Of a DNA stretch of 64,000 bases, positions 1 through 11,258 are shown one piece after another. The notes under the pieces are model-generated. The model saw nothing but the letters and a program-made list of their open reading frames with translations. It was not told where the DNA came from and made no database searches. The position numbers and the translations under genes were made by a program. Each line of letters opens with the position of its first letter. Positions within the stretch are counted from its first letter, which is position 1. The DNA lies in assembly GCF_040954645.1 (NCBI RefSeq), contig NC_092806.1:127246952-127310951 (forward strand), written 5' to 3'. Source of the stretch: Diabrotica undecimpunctata. Lineage: Eukaryota > Arthropoda > Insecta > Coleoptera > Chrysomelidae.

Positions 1-23
1 GACAATATTTTCAGCTAATTGTT

Positions 24-296
24 TTAGAGTATGTAAGTAAAGATTATGTACACTGTACACAAACGGGTTATGCTGCGGTCGTTTTCACATTTTAATGTAT
101 CCCTTTTTTTATAGATTGTGCATATAATCACGTTTTTACAGTCGCTAGTGATCTTTCCATTATTCCAAATTGTGTTTGTGAGCCAGTGCATTTGTCCTAC
201 TAGATGTTCGTCACCTAATTCATATAGTCCAGAGGGGACGTTATCAATACCTGGAGCATTGTTATTCCTTTGTGCTCGTATTGCTTGCTCTTCCAT
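24..296 (-). pseudogene. LINE reverse transcriptase fragment (N-terminal RT part)
   Basis: A 90-codon stretch carries early reverse-transcriptase motifs of a non-LTR retrotransposon: a KAPGIDN-like NNNAPGIDNVPSGLYELG segment, then IICTIYKKRD (the II.PIYKKGD motif) and VYIIFTYIL. It stops before the catalytic YADD palm, so it is a truncated relic with no autonomous function. The same RT type recurs on both strands in this window. I infer a jockey/RTE-related LINE, but the fragment is too short for a clade call. Confidence 0.7.
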
Positions 297-714
297 CGTC
301 GGGCATCTATATTTTTGGTGTCTTTCGGTTATCTGCCCTTCTTGATTTCTGCATCTCTTGGATATATTATAAACGAAACACCAACTTTTTGGGAATATAA
401 TCTTTCTTCAAACAAAAAAAATGGGAATTTTCAGAAAAACACCACGTCCTATTCCCTGAATTACTATATTCAGAGAAACAAGCCTCATCTTAAAAAAGCT
501 GCATTGTTTTTGATATATACATATACATATTTTGATCAATAACATGTTGAGTTATAATAAATATTCTCAGTTGTAAGGTTTGACGACAGTTTGTTTACTT
601 ACATTTTTTTGAGAAATACTCCCAGCATTTTTGAAACACTGCACAGCATTTGTCTATTTATATTTGCAGACTATTTAGCGAAACATTAATTTATGTTGTT
701 TAGTAAACCTAGTA
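297..714. other. No gene seen; AT-rich spacer
   Basis: Short unsupported open frames only. The last two bases (713-714, TA) are the left target-site dinucleotide of the next element. Confidence 0.5.
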
Positions 715-821
715 CAGTACATACAACCAACTAACACCTCTAAACGATTAATGGAATTCGCAAGAAAACCTTTCTTTGTAGTAAAAGACATGGTAAACTG
801 CACTGGAGTTCTTCATAATTT
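715..821 (+). repeat. Left terminal inverted repeat of the Tc1/mariner element
   Basis: Starts CAGTACATACAACC just after a TA dinucleotide and pairs with 2702-2808. At about 107 bp it is longer than classical mariner ends. Confidence 0.85.
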
Positions 822-1027
822 TTTTAATTACTTACTTTGTTTAGGATATTTTTGCCTATATTATCAGTTAGAGTTAACTTGTATAAAATGAGGAGCAAAA
901 GTTCAAACGGAATTTTAAATATTATTGTTTATTTGGCTAATAATGAATGTATCAATATAATGGTTAACCTGCTGTACAATTATTTTCTAATTAACATTAT
1001 AATAGTGTACTTACTGATTATGTAAAT

Positions 1028-1696
1028 TTATAAATCATCATCATGATCACTATATTCACTACCGCTATCATTATGTAAATCTATAATCACTGGATTAATT
1101 TCACTAATTTTATTTTCCCGGATCCACCACTCTTCTATTAACTTTTCACATTTATTTATAGTTTTGGCCCATATTTCTGGAGTTGCAGTTTTAAGAGCTT
1201 CTTGCCACATTTCCCTAACTGCATCGTCACTGTATCCACTGCAAACAACGCGATTATCATAATACGTTTTACATATACCCCAGATGTGTTCGATGGGATT
1301 AAACTGGCAGTGATACGGCGGTAACAGTAGCACTTGATGTCCATAACTTGATACAATTTGGTCAACTATATCAACTGTTGGTTTTTTATTACGTTTCGAA
1401 ATTTTCAGTTACTCTGATTTGAAGGCGTATTCCGGAAAATTGGTATTATTTTTAACTAACTCCTAATTTCCCCAAAATCTCCGAATGGTAAGGTGCATTA
1501 TCTAAAACTATAACTGATGGATCACTAAGGCTAGGTAACAGTTTCTCCTCAAACAAACATATCTGCATTCATATTTTCATGGTAATCAGCAGATTTTGAT
1601 TTTGAAGAAAAAAATCAAATCTGCGTTTTCTATAAAGCCTTCTTTCCCTCCTGCATGAAGAATGATGTGTCTTTTGCCTTCTCTACCTGTGTGTTT

Positions 1697-1751
<55 letters not shown>

Positions 1752-2239
1752 ATTTAAGTATACAAATGTTGCATTTTCAGATTTAAGTCTAGTATATTCT
1801 CTCAAAAATTTAATTCTTTTGTGAACCACACTACTCCTTTCGCATAAAAGTAACCTATTATTTTCTTTTTTCATTTTAAATCCTAAATCTCTCAACGCTA
1901 GTCCTCTGTCTTTCTCTAATTTTGGCCAGTAAAGTATCTAAACTGACATGTTGTTTGGTTTCACGCATTCGATAATGTTTACGAAATATACGAATGTTGA
2001 CGAGCTGTTTTCTTGTCTTAGTGATACTCAGTCACAGTAAGACCTTCTTGAGAATCTCTGACAGTCTTCATTACAGTTTTTAGCTTACTTTCACTTATTC
2101 TTAGTGCGTCAAAAATGCGTTGATTTATACATAATAATGACTTTAAAGGTTCACCATTGTCTCTTTCCATGGTAAAGTATTTATGCACATTTGCAATTAA
2201 TTCATCAATATTCAACTTACGTCTAGGCATGATGATCAC
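1028..2239 (-). pseudogene. Tc1/mariner (IS630-type) transposase relic
   Basis: Read on the minus strand, the parts appear in family order. A helix-turn-helix N-terminus starts at 2239 (MPRRKLNIDELIANV) and ends at 2018. A central block (1683-1895: LGFKMKKENNRLLLCER, then KRIKFLREYTRL) leads to the first catalytic motif, which reads YLNEIY where the family has YLDET, so the first Asp is Asn. An (AT)n tract then runs straight through the frame. Downstream are GREGKRHIILHAGGKEGF, the second-Asp motif VLDNAPYHS near 1525, and the C-terminal PPYHCQFNPIEHIWG with the final Glu near 1300. Frameshifts join these pieces. The acidic C-terminus ends at 1028. It cannot be active as it stands. Confidence 0.85.
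1701..1748. repeat. (AT)n microsatellite inside the transposase
   Basis: Twenty-four AT units placed immediately after the first catalytic motif of the transposase. On the minus strand the normal coding text is replaced by repeating Ile-Tyr codons. Confidence 0.95.
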
Positions 2240-2701
2240 TTAAAACTACACGTTGAAATTACAATATACTGAGTTTAGATCAATATGACGGAAACTTTCT
2301 AACTGTTGTGCTTGAGAGGTAAAATATAATATAACCGCTTACAAATATCCCCCTCCGCTTACATTGTAATTTGATTCGGTTCGATAAAAAGTTTAGAAAT
2401 GGTTGAAAACCGTACATAAACAAACTAAAATGTTTCCCACAATTATTTTATTTTTAGTATAAGTATTTTCATTTGAAAATAAAAAGTTAAATATATTTAC
2501 CAAAACCCTAACTTAACCCGTAATCGCAGACGTCTCAAAAGCGGTACACTCTAACAGACATATGGTCAGTCTAACCACCACTATTTATATTGACAAAATG
2601 TTCTAGTTTACTCCGAAGTATTTTTTAACAAAAATTAAAGTGATATTTTAGTACTTATGACACATATATTTATTTTAAACCTAAAATTTAGCAAAGTGTT
2701 A

Positions 2702-2808
2702 AACATTATGGAGAACACCAGTGCAGTTTACCGTGCCTTTGACTACAACGAAATGTTTTCTGCGAATTCCGTTAATCGTTTAGAGGTGTAAGTTGGTTGA
2801 ATGTACTC
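2702..2808 (-). repeat. Right terminal inverted repeat of the Tc1/mariner element
   Basis: Inverted copy of 715-821, ending at GTACTC before TA (2809-2810). Confidence 0.85.
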
Positions 2809-2810
2809 TA

Positions 2811-3830
2811 ATTCATAATATGCGATAAGTTTTGTTTTTACTCTGTTGAATACCTCTGCATCAACAAATATAGACACTCACCATATTCGTAGACATTACT
2901 TTATATTCTCTTGAATGCTATAAAATATATTCATTTAATTTTTTTCTGTTGCAGGTAAGAGACATAAATTTTAAACCGACGTTAGGTGAGTAAAAAGTAT
3001 ACATTTAATCCAGAACCTCAAAAACTACCGAGAACCTCCTAAACCACCGAGAACCTCCTAAACCACAAACGAAATTCAAAATCAACGATGCTGAAACTTT
3101 TACCATAATGGGCTTTTGTGTAACGAACAACAATAGTAGATTTAAGTGGAAGACGTCAATGAAAATAATTCTTGTAAAACAACAAGACTCTTTGTGTAAT
3201 GTAGTAAATAACCATTTTTAAGGTGCCCATATACAGTTAAACCATTTATGACTAACAACAATGTTGCCATTGGTGTTTAAATGTTATAAAAATAAATCTG
3301 TTAACCAAGAAGGTCATTTTAAGGTCATTGATGTTTTAAAATATTTTACAAGCCATTTTTAGATTTCGAATTCTGTAGGTTATGAACGGAAGTGTCACTC
3401 ACTAATAATATAGAAAAATATTTGTACAAATTAGATGATATTTCAAACAAGTTCTGTACATTTGCGGTTGTAGCTTAATATCGAGACCTAACATGTCTCT
3501 TATTTATCGAGTATTTGTCGATTTAAATTTATTAACTTTTTATTTATTTGGTTTGTTGTTGATAGTGTATGCTAGTGTATGCAGTCGTGCAAAATTTGCC
3601 GTGTGTCATTGCTATTTTTTGATCATACAACGCTTAGGTAATTCCTTCCATTTCACTTATCTCGCGAACATTTCAATCTAGATCCTCGAGGTAATACTAA
3701 ATACTGAGTCACACATGCATTATTCAATTTGCACTATGGTGGGATAATAGTGTTAATTTTAATATTATTTTATACGGGATGAAACCACAACCTGATAGGA
3801 CGGTAGTTTTTTAAATCTGTTTGCTTTCAC
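2811..3830. other. No gene seen; AT-rich spacer with one short tandem repeat
   Basis: No frame with recognisable protein similarity. The only structured piece is the tandem repeat at 3011-3067. Confidence 0.5.
3011..3067. repeat. Short tandem repeat, ~20-bp unit, 2.5-3 copies
   Basis: Units resembling CCGAGAACCTCCTAAACCAC follow one another, with a diverged first unit (AGAACCTCAAAAACTA). Confidence 0.8.
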
Positions 3831-3837
3831 AAATATA

Positions 3838-5070
3838 TAAACTTTTCACAAAAATTATCAAAAAAAAGACTGGACGCTAAATCAGACTTTTATCAGCCTA
3901 GAGAACAAGCTGGATTTAGATCGGGATACAGCACTAACGACCACTTACTAGTGATAAAGAACCTGAGAGAGAAGTCTGCAGAATACAACAAACCATTGGC
4001 ATTGATATTTGTCGACTACGAGAAAGCATTTGATACCATAAGTTATCAGAAAATGTTAAAAGCATTGAGAGAATGCCGAATAGACCATCGCTACACTAAC
4101 ATAATCAAATGTATCTACCAAAATGCCACAGCTAGCGTAAAGGTGGGTACACATATGCGAGCCGAACTGTTTGCGAACTGCTCGTGAGCTGTTCGCGAAG
4201 AGTTCGTTGAAAATATGTTTATGTTCAGGCTATCCAATACCCTAAGTATCTAATAACAAACCGAGAATTAATTTACTTCGTTATTCTAAACATTTCGGTA
4301 TTTTGTTTAGATTATCTGTTATTAATTTCTCTCGTTACTTTTGAATAAGCCGCGCTCGTTCAGCAATTTTGTTTAACCGAATGATCTCATCGCACACTTA
4401 GCAGAAACAATTTATAGACACAATTTATAGTTCTGCGAACATTCTTTGTGTTCGTCCCAAAAACCGACAGGCTGTGGTTCCTGACGAGCAACGAACGAAC
4501 AGCTCGCAAGCGGTTCGTCCCGTCGTACAAATTAACGAATATAGCGTTCACAAACGGTTCGCGAACAGTTCTGTTCGCATATGTGTACCCGCCTTAAGAC
4601 TATCTGAACAAGAAATAAATAAATGCTGTATACAGCGAGGAGAGGGCAAGGAGACACCGTCTCTCTAAAGCTATTCACGACGCTTTTAGAACATACTTGT
4701 AAGAAGGCACGGGAAGGCAAGGAGCATGGTATCAACATAAATGGAGAGAAGCTCAGTCATTTGAGATTTGCAGATGACATCGTCCTTATAGCCGATCGTA
4801 TGGATGATGCAATAATAATGTTTGAAAAACTATATGACGCTTCCTTGGAGATCGGACTAAAGATTAATATGAACAAGACGTAAATAACGACTAATCTGGT
4901 GCTAAATCGAAATATTGCTGTCGATAGAAGGAATATTGTGCAGACTACATCCTATAAGTACTTAGGACATGAAATTCGGTTGGGCAGAGATAACCAGACA
5001 TGTGAGCTCCCACGTCGTATAGGATTAGCCTGGGCAGCGTTTGGTAAATTAACCTATGTATTTAAATCGG
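3838..5070 (+). pseudogene. LINE reverse transcriptase relic, split by a MITE
   Basis: The palm and thumb of a non-LTR reverse transcriptase read on the plus strand. EQAGFRSGYSTNDHLL comes first, then FVDYEKAFDTISYQKML (catalytic Asp region A), then IIKCIYQNATASV up to 4140. A 454-bp insertion follows. The frame resumes after 4597 with RLSEQE and, after a frameshift near 4630, KLFTTLLEH and LRFADDIVLIADRMDD (catalytic FADD near 4770). After a stop at 4881, SYKYLGHEIRL and LAWAAFGKL continue to about 5070. Removing the insertion and one target copy restores the reading frame across the site, so the MITE came after the LINE. The 5' part and C-terminus are absent. Confidence 0.85.
4141..4594. 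mobile_element. Harbinger-type MITE, 454 bp, TAA target duplication
   Basis: The ends are inverted repeats: AGGTGGGTACACATATGCGA on the left and its near-perfect complement on the right (TCGCATATGTGTACCCGCCT). Similarity continues inward with GAACTGTTCGCGAAC-like words. The flanks are TAA (4138-4140 and 4595-4597). A three-base TAA/TTA duplication is characteristic of PIF/Harbinger elements and their Tourist-type MITEs. There is no coding capacity, so it is non-autonomous. The superfamily is inferred from the target duplication and the end sequence. Confidence 0.85.
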
Positions 5071-5200
5071 TGGGTGTATAGAAAAATCCTGAAGATATCA
5101 TGGACCGAGCATGTAACAAACAATGAAGTCATGAGAAGAGTCAACAAAAGAATGGAAATATTGGAAACCATCAAGACATGAAAGCTGCAATACCTGCAAG
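5071..5200 (+). pseudogene. LINE C-terminal fragment (second family)
   Basis: The plus strand reads WVYRKILKISWTEHV then EVMRRVNKRMEIL, ending at a stop after ETIKT. This is the post-thumb region of LINE proteins. The same motif is in the 50219-50565 insertion (MYRRIL, ISWTEHVTNKEVL). Nothing coding follows for about 85 bp before the antisense LINE. Confidence 0.7.
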
Positions 5201-5285
5201 ACTGCCTAATTTGTTTTCTTTTTTTTTCCTTGTTGTTGGGTGTTTGGGTGTTGGGAACACTTCTCATCATCATATAACGGGGGTC

Positions 5286-7330
5286 CTACGGCGATTGCCG
5301 CTTCCCGCATTTCAGCCTCCATCTTTTCCTATCTCTCCAATCTCCCTCTTCTAAGCCTCTAGATTGCATTGTTTTTGTGATTTCTCTTCTCCAGAAATTT
5401 GGTGCTCTTCCCCTTTTCCTTCTTTCTGGTGGAACATACATTAAGCCTTTCTTTGGCCACCGCTCCTCCTCCATTCTCATCACGTGACCATACCATTGTA
5501 ATTGCCTTCCTTGTATTCTATCTGAAAGAGTATCTCTAATTCCTGTACGGTTTCGTATTTCCTCATTTCTGATTCTTTCCATTCTCGATACTCGACATGA
5601 CCTTCTAAGATAATCCATTTCCACAACGTCTACTTTATCTCGTTCATTCTTTGTCATCGTCCAACATTCGGCACCATATGTGGTAATTGGTTCTACAATT
5701 GCTCTGTATACGCGAAGTTTGGTATGCATCTTTATTTTATTAGACTACAGTAATGAATTCAGTATTCGTATGCATTTTTTCCCTTGGGTTATTCGGTTTT
5801 GTACATCTAACTTAACTCTGCCATCTGCTGATATGATGCTTCCTAGATATTTATACTGGTTGCAGCCTTTTATGACTGCGTTTTTAAGCCTCAGATCTGT
5901 GGTATTTCCTCCAATTTTTAAATATTCTGTTTTGCTTATGTTTAGAGTAAGCCCCCATTTGGCATATTCCTCAAATAATTTTCGATTCATATAATTTATA
6001 TCTTCCTCATCGGTTGCAACCACCACCTGATCATCTGCAAACAACAATGTATACAGAGTTTCTTGTCCCACTTCGATGCCCATAAATCTACATTTATTTC
6101 TCCAATTCCTCAATGCTTCTTGGACGTATATTTTAAAGAGTGTCGGTGACAAACAGCATCCTTGCTTTAGGCCTTTAGTGACTTTAAATTCATTTGAGGT
6201 TCTGGTTCCAATTTTTACAGAACTAACTGCATTTTCGTACAATTTATATATCCTCTGATATACGTCGAATCCAATCCGGACCTTTCGAGGACCTCAAACA
6301 TTTTCTTTAACGGGAGACTAGAATATGCTTTCTAAAGGTCTATAAATACCAAATGGGTCTCTCTACTTCTTTCGACACGCTTTTCAATTATTTGTCGTAG
6401 GATAAATATATTATCAAGGCAGGATCTCCCGGTACGAAAGCCGCTTTGTTCTTCAATATCTTGTATCTGTCTTTCAATCCTCTTCTTTAATATTGTGCCG
6501 TACAACCGGCCCACAGAGCTCGTCACACTAATACCTCTATAATTGGAACAGTCTCTTTTATTCCCTCTCTTATATATGGAGCTTATATAAGATTTATTCC
6601 AATCTTTAGGAATTTTCTCCACACATACATTTATTGAAAAGGTCTACTATTAATTCTAAAAGTGCAGTCGGCCCATATTTAACCAGCTCTATGGGAATGT
6701 CTCCAGGCCCTGCGGCTTTTCCGTTTTTAACCTCTTTTAAGGTTTCCGTCAATTCAGATAATGTTATTATAGGGATTTCCTGTCTTTCGTCTCTGTTGTC
6801 TATTAATTCCCTTATCTTTTCCCATATGTACTCTACTCTATCCTCTTTCAGCAGTTTCGTATAATATTCTTCCCATTCATTTAACTTTATGAGAGAAATG
6901 TCTTCATTTTTCTCATTTTTCCTAAACTGCTTTAATGTTTTCCAAGCTTGTGCCACTTTTGTTCCACCCATAAATCTGTCCAGTTCATCACACTTAGCCT
7001 CCCAGGCTAACACTTCTCATGTTCCTATTTCTAGCAGTATGGGATTGTGGTTTCCCGTTACCTCGTCTATCGACTATATTTTTGTTTGTAGCGCTAGATT
7101 TTTGGTCACTATTAAGTCCAGATAGCTGGGTAAGGTATTTCCACCCTGGTACTGGGATGGGCCCAATCACCATGATATCTTCTTTATTTTCAATATAGTT
7201 GTTTAGTATTCTTCCGTTTCTGTTTGTAAGTCTATCAGTCCAATTTGGGGATCTGGGGTTTAGGTCTCCTATGATTATGGATTGCTCTTCTGTGTTAAAG
7301 AACGCATCCAGGTTGGCTTCATTCTAGGTC
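5286..7330 (-). pseudogene. LINE with endonuclease, RT and C-terminal domain, multiply broken
   Basis: Read on the minus strand from about 7310, an apurinic-type endonuclease C-terminal part appears first (IIIGDLNPRSPNWTDRL, then GNHNPILLEIG near 7040). A linker follows (6606-7013), with RT motif KNGKAAGPGDIPIELV. RT continues at 6332-6622 (YISSIYKRGNKRDCSNYRGI, SGFRTGRSCLDNIF). At 5745-6242 come GLKQGCCLSPTLF and LLFADDQVVVATDEEDI with the catalytic ADD. The C-terminal part is at 5286-5729 (YGAECWTMTKNERDK, LQWYGHVMRMEEER, PPERRKRGRAPNFWRREI). Four frame breaks separate the parts. The 3' end carries an ATGATGATG-like tail just below 5286, as in several LINE clades. The jockey-style endonuclease is recognisable, but the clade is not assigned. 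Confidence 0.88.
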
Positions 7331-8614
7331 GTCGCCATCATTAACTGGCGCTTTGTGGCAGTCAATTTGATAGTTCACTCACTAGGCCTCGATCTTGTAG
7401 GAATGTTTTAAGTTGAAGTTCTGAGGGTGATGTATCCTCGGATTTATTTTTATGTGCTTCTGACTTCTTCGTTTAGTATTGGGAACCAGATCCCGTTACA
7501 TTCTGTTGATGAGTTTGCTACACATTTTTGATTCTTCTTTGATTTTTTTCTTTTTGCTGCCTCTTTCATGACTATTGATGCATTTTTCCATTGTACATTA
7601 TACTCAAATCACTGTCCTTTGTACAATTGACACTTTTACAATAAATTGGTGTTAAAGTGCTTTAAATATGTCAAAGTAAATAAGGTGGATTAGTCGCAAG
7701 TTTTACTAGATTAAATCCTGAATAATTTTCATAAATCTTCATAGTGGTTTTGTATTTACAATGACAGGAATTATAATGTTTTCTGGACGACGAGGTACTA
7801 ACCTATAAACAGGTAAGCCTAAGGAATGCAACTCGGCAGTAATTTATTACTATCTCTTAGTACCCAATATAATGTAATTGTAATTATCAATACAATTTTA
7901 TTTTGCCAAAAACGCATATACAAACGCATAAACGTATATACGCAGTAACATATATTACATTAAATAAGAAAAAAAATTTGAAGGTTAGAAAACATTTCTA
8001 TTCACTACTTAGTATTCTCTGATGTTGCCAGCCATTCGCAACACACACAATTTGTGAAAAATCGATAAATCGTAACCCTTTAATGGAGACACATCTGGCA
8101 ATCTGTTGATTTTTGTTTATTTTTAACTGCTGGCCAGATATACAATCGTTCATTTTCCATTATTCCTTTATTCCATTCTCTCAGTTGATTCCCTACAGGG
8201 ACCTCTCTGCTAGATTAGTTTATCCCCTTTCCAATACTCTACTGTCAGTTCACCATTTCGATATTCGCTTTAGACTTTTCAATTCAGCTCTTTGATGTCA
8301 CGGTAACCCTACCAGAAAATAGAGGTTTATTTGGGAATCGAGGATGGGAAAATACAATCAATCTATAGAACCTAGTGGACATCACTGGATTTATGTTTTT
8401 TTGTAAGGGTAAATACAGGTAAAATAATTTTTACCTAGCGTAAATAAATTTTGAAATTTATCGTTAGAGTTTTTTAAAATAACTAGTTCAAAGATATTTG
8501 ATTTGACATTGTGGGTCACATTTTAAATTCAATGCTGTTTTTACTTAAAAAATATCACTATCTAAAGTAGGTCTTAAGAGTTTGATTTTTTTAAGTATTC
8601 TAATCAACCGCATC
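7331..8614. other. Mostly unassigned; possible LINE 5' remnant at 7331-7560
   Basis: Minus-strand frames at 7331-7450 contain SPSELQLKTFLQDRGLVSE, possibly a 5' piece of the LINE, but I do not recognise it. From 7560 to 8614 I see no gene or clear repeat. Confidence 0.35.
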
Positions 8615-8618
8615 AATT

Positions 8619-8648
8619 GAGGCTATGAGTGCAATAACGGACTAACCC
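8619..8648 (+). repeat. Left terminal inverted repeat of the DUF7869-like transposon
   Basis: Reads GAGGCTATGAGTGCAATAAC then GGACTAACCC, and pairs with 11551-11580. Confidence 0.85.
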
Positions 8649-8959
8649 CAATATTAGTAAGTGTTAGAAAATGGGTTTGAAAAAAAAGTGAAAATTAGGA
8701 GATCAACTATAACCTTGTTTAAGAATATTTTTTGGTTTCAATGAATGGAAGTATGTTACATATATTACTTGTTTAATAAATTTGATAATAAATTTTGGAT
8801 AAATACCTATATTCGATTTTTTAATGTGGGTTGGTCCACTTTGCATTTAAAATATTTTTAGTTAGTGAATGGGTTATCCCACAAAATAATACACTCAATA
8901 TTACATCAAAGACTTTATTACCACAGAATGTGTAAAAAAAACATCAGAAGTTAGAATGT

Positions 8960-10876
8960 CTAATCTTCTTCGTCGTCAAATGGGCCAACTACTTCACCTC
9001 CGGCTGCTTGCGCTGAAGATCTAAGGTTTTTATAAAATTCATGGTGTATAGGGGGTATCAATTCCATTAACTGAAGATCTTTTTTTTAACCTTCGTTAAT
9101 GGTATTACCATTTGGATACAGAAGTGGCAATTCCATTGTATTCTTGGAAACAGATTTCCTTTTATTAAGATCCACTGTTTCAAAATACACATCTTCATTG
9201 TTCGAATACTTATATTGGATAGTATTGGGAAAGTTTTTCCTAAACCTTAACCATTGAATTTTAAGCCACTCTACCTTGGTTTTTGATTCGGAAACTTTCC
9301 TGTTGGTTGTATTATTTTCAAGCAATTTCGTAGAAAAAAAAATTGTTTTGTCCATGTTTATTACTGTGAACGGATTTTTCTTTCTAGCGTGCTTTATGAC
9401 TGTATGCCAGTCTTGAGGTATAAATACATGCTGGTGGAATTTCTTTTATTTTTCTATTATACCAAAATCTTGGTCAGACGGTAAGTAAGAATGACCACTT
9501 ACCAGAAACTTGTGGTCTATTTCTTCCACGGTAAAATCTGGAGATGCAGTTATATAATTGCATAGTAATGACATTTTAATATTACGATTCTGACCGCCAC
9601 ATTGGTCAGAATACATAATAAGTCGTTTCGATTTTACGAAATTTTTTATGTAAAATAAGATGCAGGATCCTACTTCTTGAGGACCCCTAGAGGCGACGGT
9701 TTCATCCCACACAAACATAAATGAGTTGTTGGTTCCCATTTCATGAACATTGAAGCAGTAGGTCCATAATTGCCGCTTGTAGTAACAAATTCCTGCGGTA
9801 AGCACAGGTGTAGGTAAAGTCTTCATTAGATCGAAACAGATGACTGATGCGTTTCCATTTTTTGCCATTTCGGTGTCTCTTTTTAAAGAATCTCTAGCAC
9901 TCTTCGCCTTCTTTTGATGAAGTTCTTTTTCAATTTCGAGTTGTTTACTTGATTCACTAGTGGCTGCCTTTATTTTAACTTCAAATAAATCACACTTCTT
10001 ACAAGAGTCAGTAATTGGTGGATGACAGTGTAAATTATATTCCTTGTTGAACGTTTCTCGGAAAATAAAATAGGATAGGGGATTCTGTGTTTCACCTTTA
10101 TATAACTCATACATTTTACCGAGACTCAAATCCGGAGACAAGTATTTCCTATGGTTGCTTTTTTCCCGCCCATAATGTGATTCGTACCATGGAAATTTTT
10201 CAATGAACTCCTTTAGTTCCATTTTCTTTGCGTCAGATGTTTTATTGTGCGGTGGATGTTTGCCACGTTTATCACAAGGTGGTGGTGTTCCTATGGATTT
10301 ACGTTTGAGCAGTCTGTCTAATCTACCGGCAGAAACTTGAAATACCGCTTGAAAAAATGGTTTGCACACCTTATGCTCCACACCTTCCTGACTGGGTAAA
10401 AAGTAAAGTCTGGTTTTTTCTCTCTTAGATTCTGGGTTCAGAGTGTAGCTATGCAATTTATTAACGACTTTAATCAGAGCAAATAAATATGCAGTTTGCA
10501 AGTCGAAGGATTCTAAAGTATAGAAATTGTTATGCAGTTCCATTTGCCTTTCTGCTGGAATCAAAAATGAACACCTTCCTTTACATTTACATTCAAATGG
10601 TTTAAAAGATTTTGAATGTACAATTTTACCCGATTTAGTCTCATACTCTTGTCCAGCACACTTTTTTCTTTTGGTTATGTTTCTCTTCCATTTTTCAGGA
10701 TTGCGGATACGCTTTTTAGGCTTACTAGATGTCGTTGGTTCCGCTCTGTCGATATCTGCTTCTGTATCGTTGCCTTTTTCCACGTCCCTATTAGTTTCCG
10801 CCAAATTTCCATTGAGATTTGGCGGAAAATCATGGATCTGATTCTGAGGCTGAGCCGCCTGCAACAAAACGCACAA
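8960..10876 (-). pseudogene. DUF7869-like putative transposase with two in-frame TAA stops
   Basis: One frame of 639 codons runs from 10876 to a TAG at 8960-8962. It is interrupted only by TAA at 9446-9448 and TAA at 9086-9088; coding text continues in the same frame past both. The N-terminal third is basic with a cysteine cluster (FECKCKGRCSFL). The middle has CHPPITDSCKKCDLFEVK. The conserved core reads ASVICFDLMKTLPTP, then LIMYSDQCGGQNRN, then SGHSYLPSDQDFGIIEK. These fit an RNase H-fold D..D..E layout, with the first stop directly after the Glu motif. Past the stops are HVFIPQDWHTVIKHARKKN, IPPIHHEFYKNL and an acidic end (GPFDDEED). The start is not an ATG in this exon: the 5' edge is an acceptor-like TTTTGTTGCAG at about 10862, so an upstream exon is likely. 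I recall the DUF7869 name without having run a profile search. Confidence 0.8.
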
Positions 10877-10907
10877 ATTAGAACCACAGAGAAATTTTTT
10901 AATCTAA

Positions 10908-11235
10908 TTTTTAAGAATAACAACTAAATAGTATTATTTAAAAGCAAACTATCCCAGAAAAACAAAATTAAATCATAACCTAGAGACAACGTTTTTTACT
11001 TTCATACTTTTTTTATTTATCTTTACAAAATATACCTACCTCACCTCTACTTACAACAAATTTTTAAGAATAGCAACTAAATTTATTAAAAGCAAATTAA
11101 AATATAAAAAACTAAATTATTTGAAAGCAAAAACTATCTAAGAAAAATAAAATAAAATCATAACCTAGAAACAATGTTTCTTCCTTTCATACTTTTTTAT
11201 TTTTATTTATAAAATATACCTACTCACCTCTACTT
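10908..11235. repeat. Tandem duplication of an intron-like segment, two units
   Basis: About 152 bp (from ATTTTTAAGAATAACAACT) is repeated immediately as a diverged second unit beginning at 11060. Both units end in TATACCTAC..TCACCTCTACTT. The duplication lies between the candidate first exon and the main coding exon, so it doubles the donor-like region. Confidence 0.8.
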
Positions 11236-11258
11236 GTAGCATCTTCATCGAAATCCAT
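11228..11258 (-). other. Candidate first coding exon of the DUF7869-like gene
   Basis: On the minus strand ATG at 11258-11256 opens MDFDEDATSR and is followed by a consensus donor GTGAGTA. An acceptor-like polypyrimidine-CAG lies at about 10862, just before the long frame. As drawn the phases do not match (exon 1 ends in phase 1, the main frame needs phase 0), so either there is an indel or the exon is defined differently. Confidence 0.4.

Larger units (their letters stand above)
715..2808 (-). mobile_element. Tc1/mariner-superfamily DNA transposon (degenerate) with ~107-bp inverted repeats
   Basis: The sequences at 715-821 and 2702-2808 are inverted copies of each other with few mismatches (shared words include AACACCTCTAAACGATTAA and GGTAAACTGCACTGG). 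Both ends are flanked by TA (713-714 and 2809-2810), the target duplication expected for Tc1/mariner elements. Between them, on the minus strand, lie pieces of an IS630/Tc1-type transposase. Seeing ends, target duplication and transposase together makes the element boundary secure. The transposase is broken, so the copy is dead, although the ends could still be recognised by a related enzyme. Confidence 0.88.
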
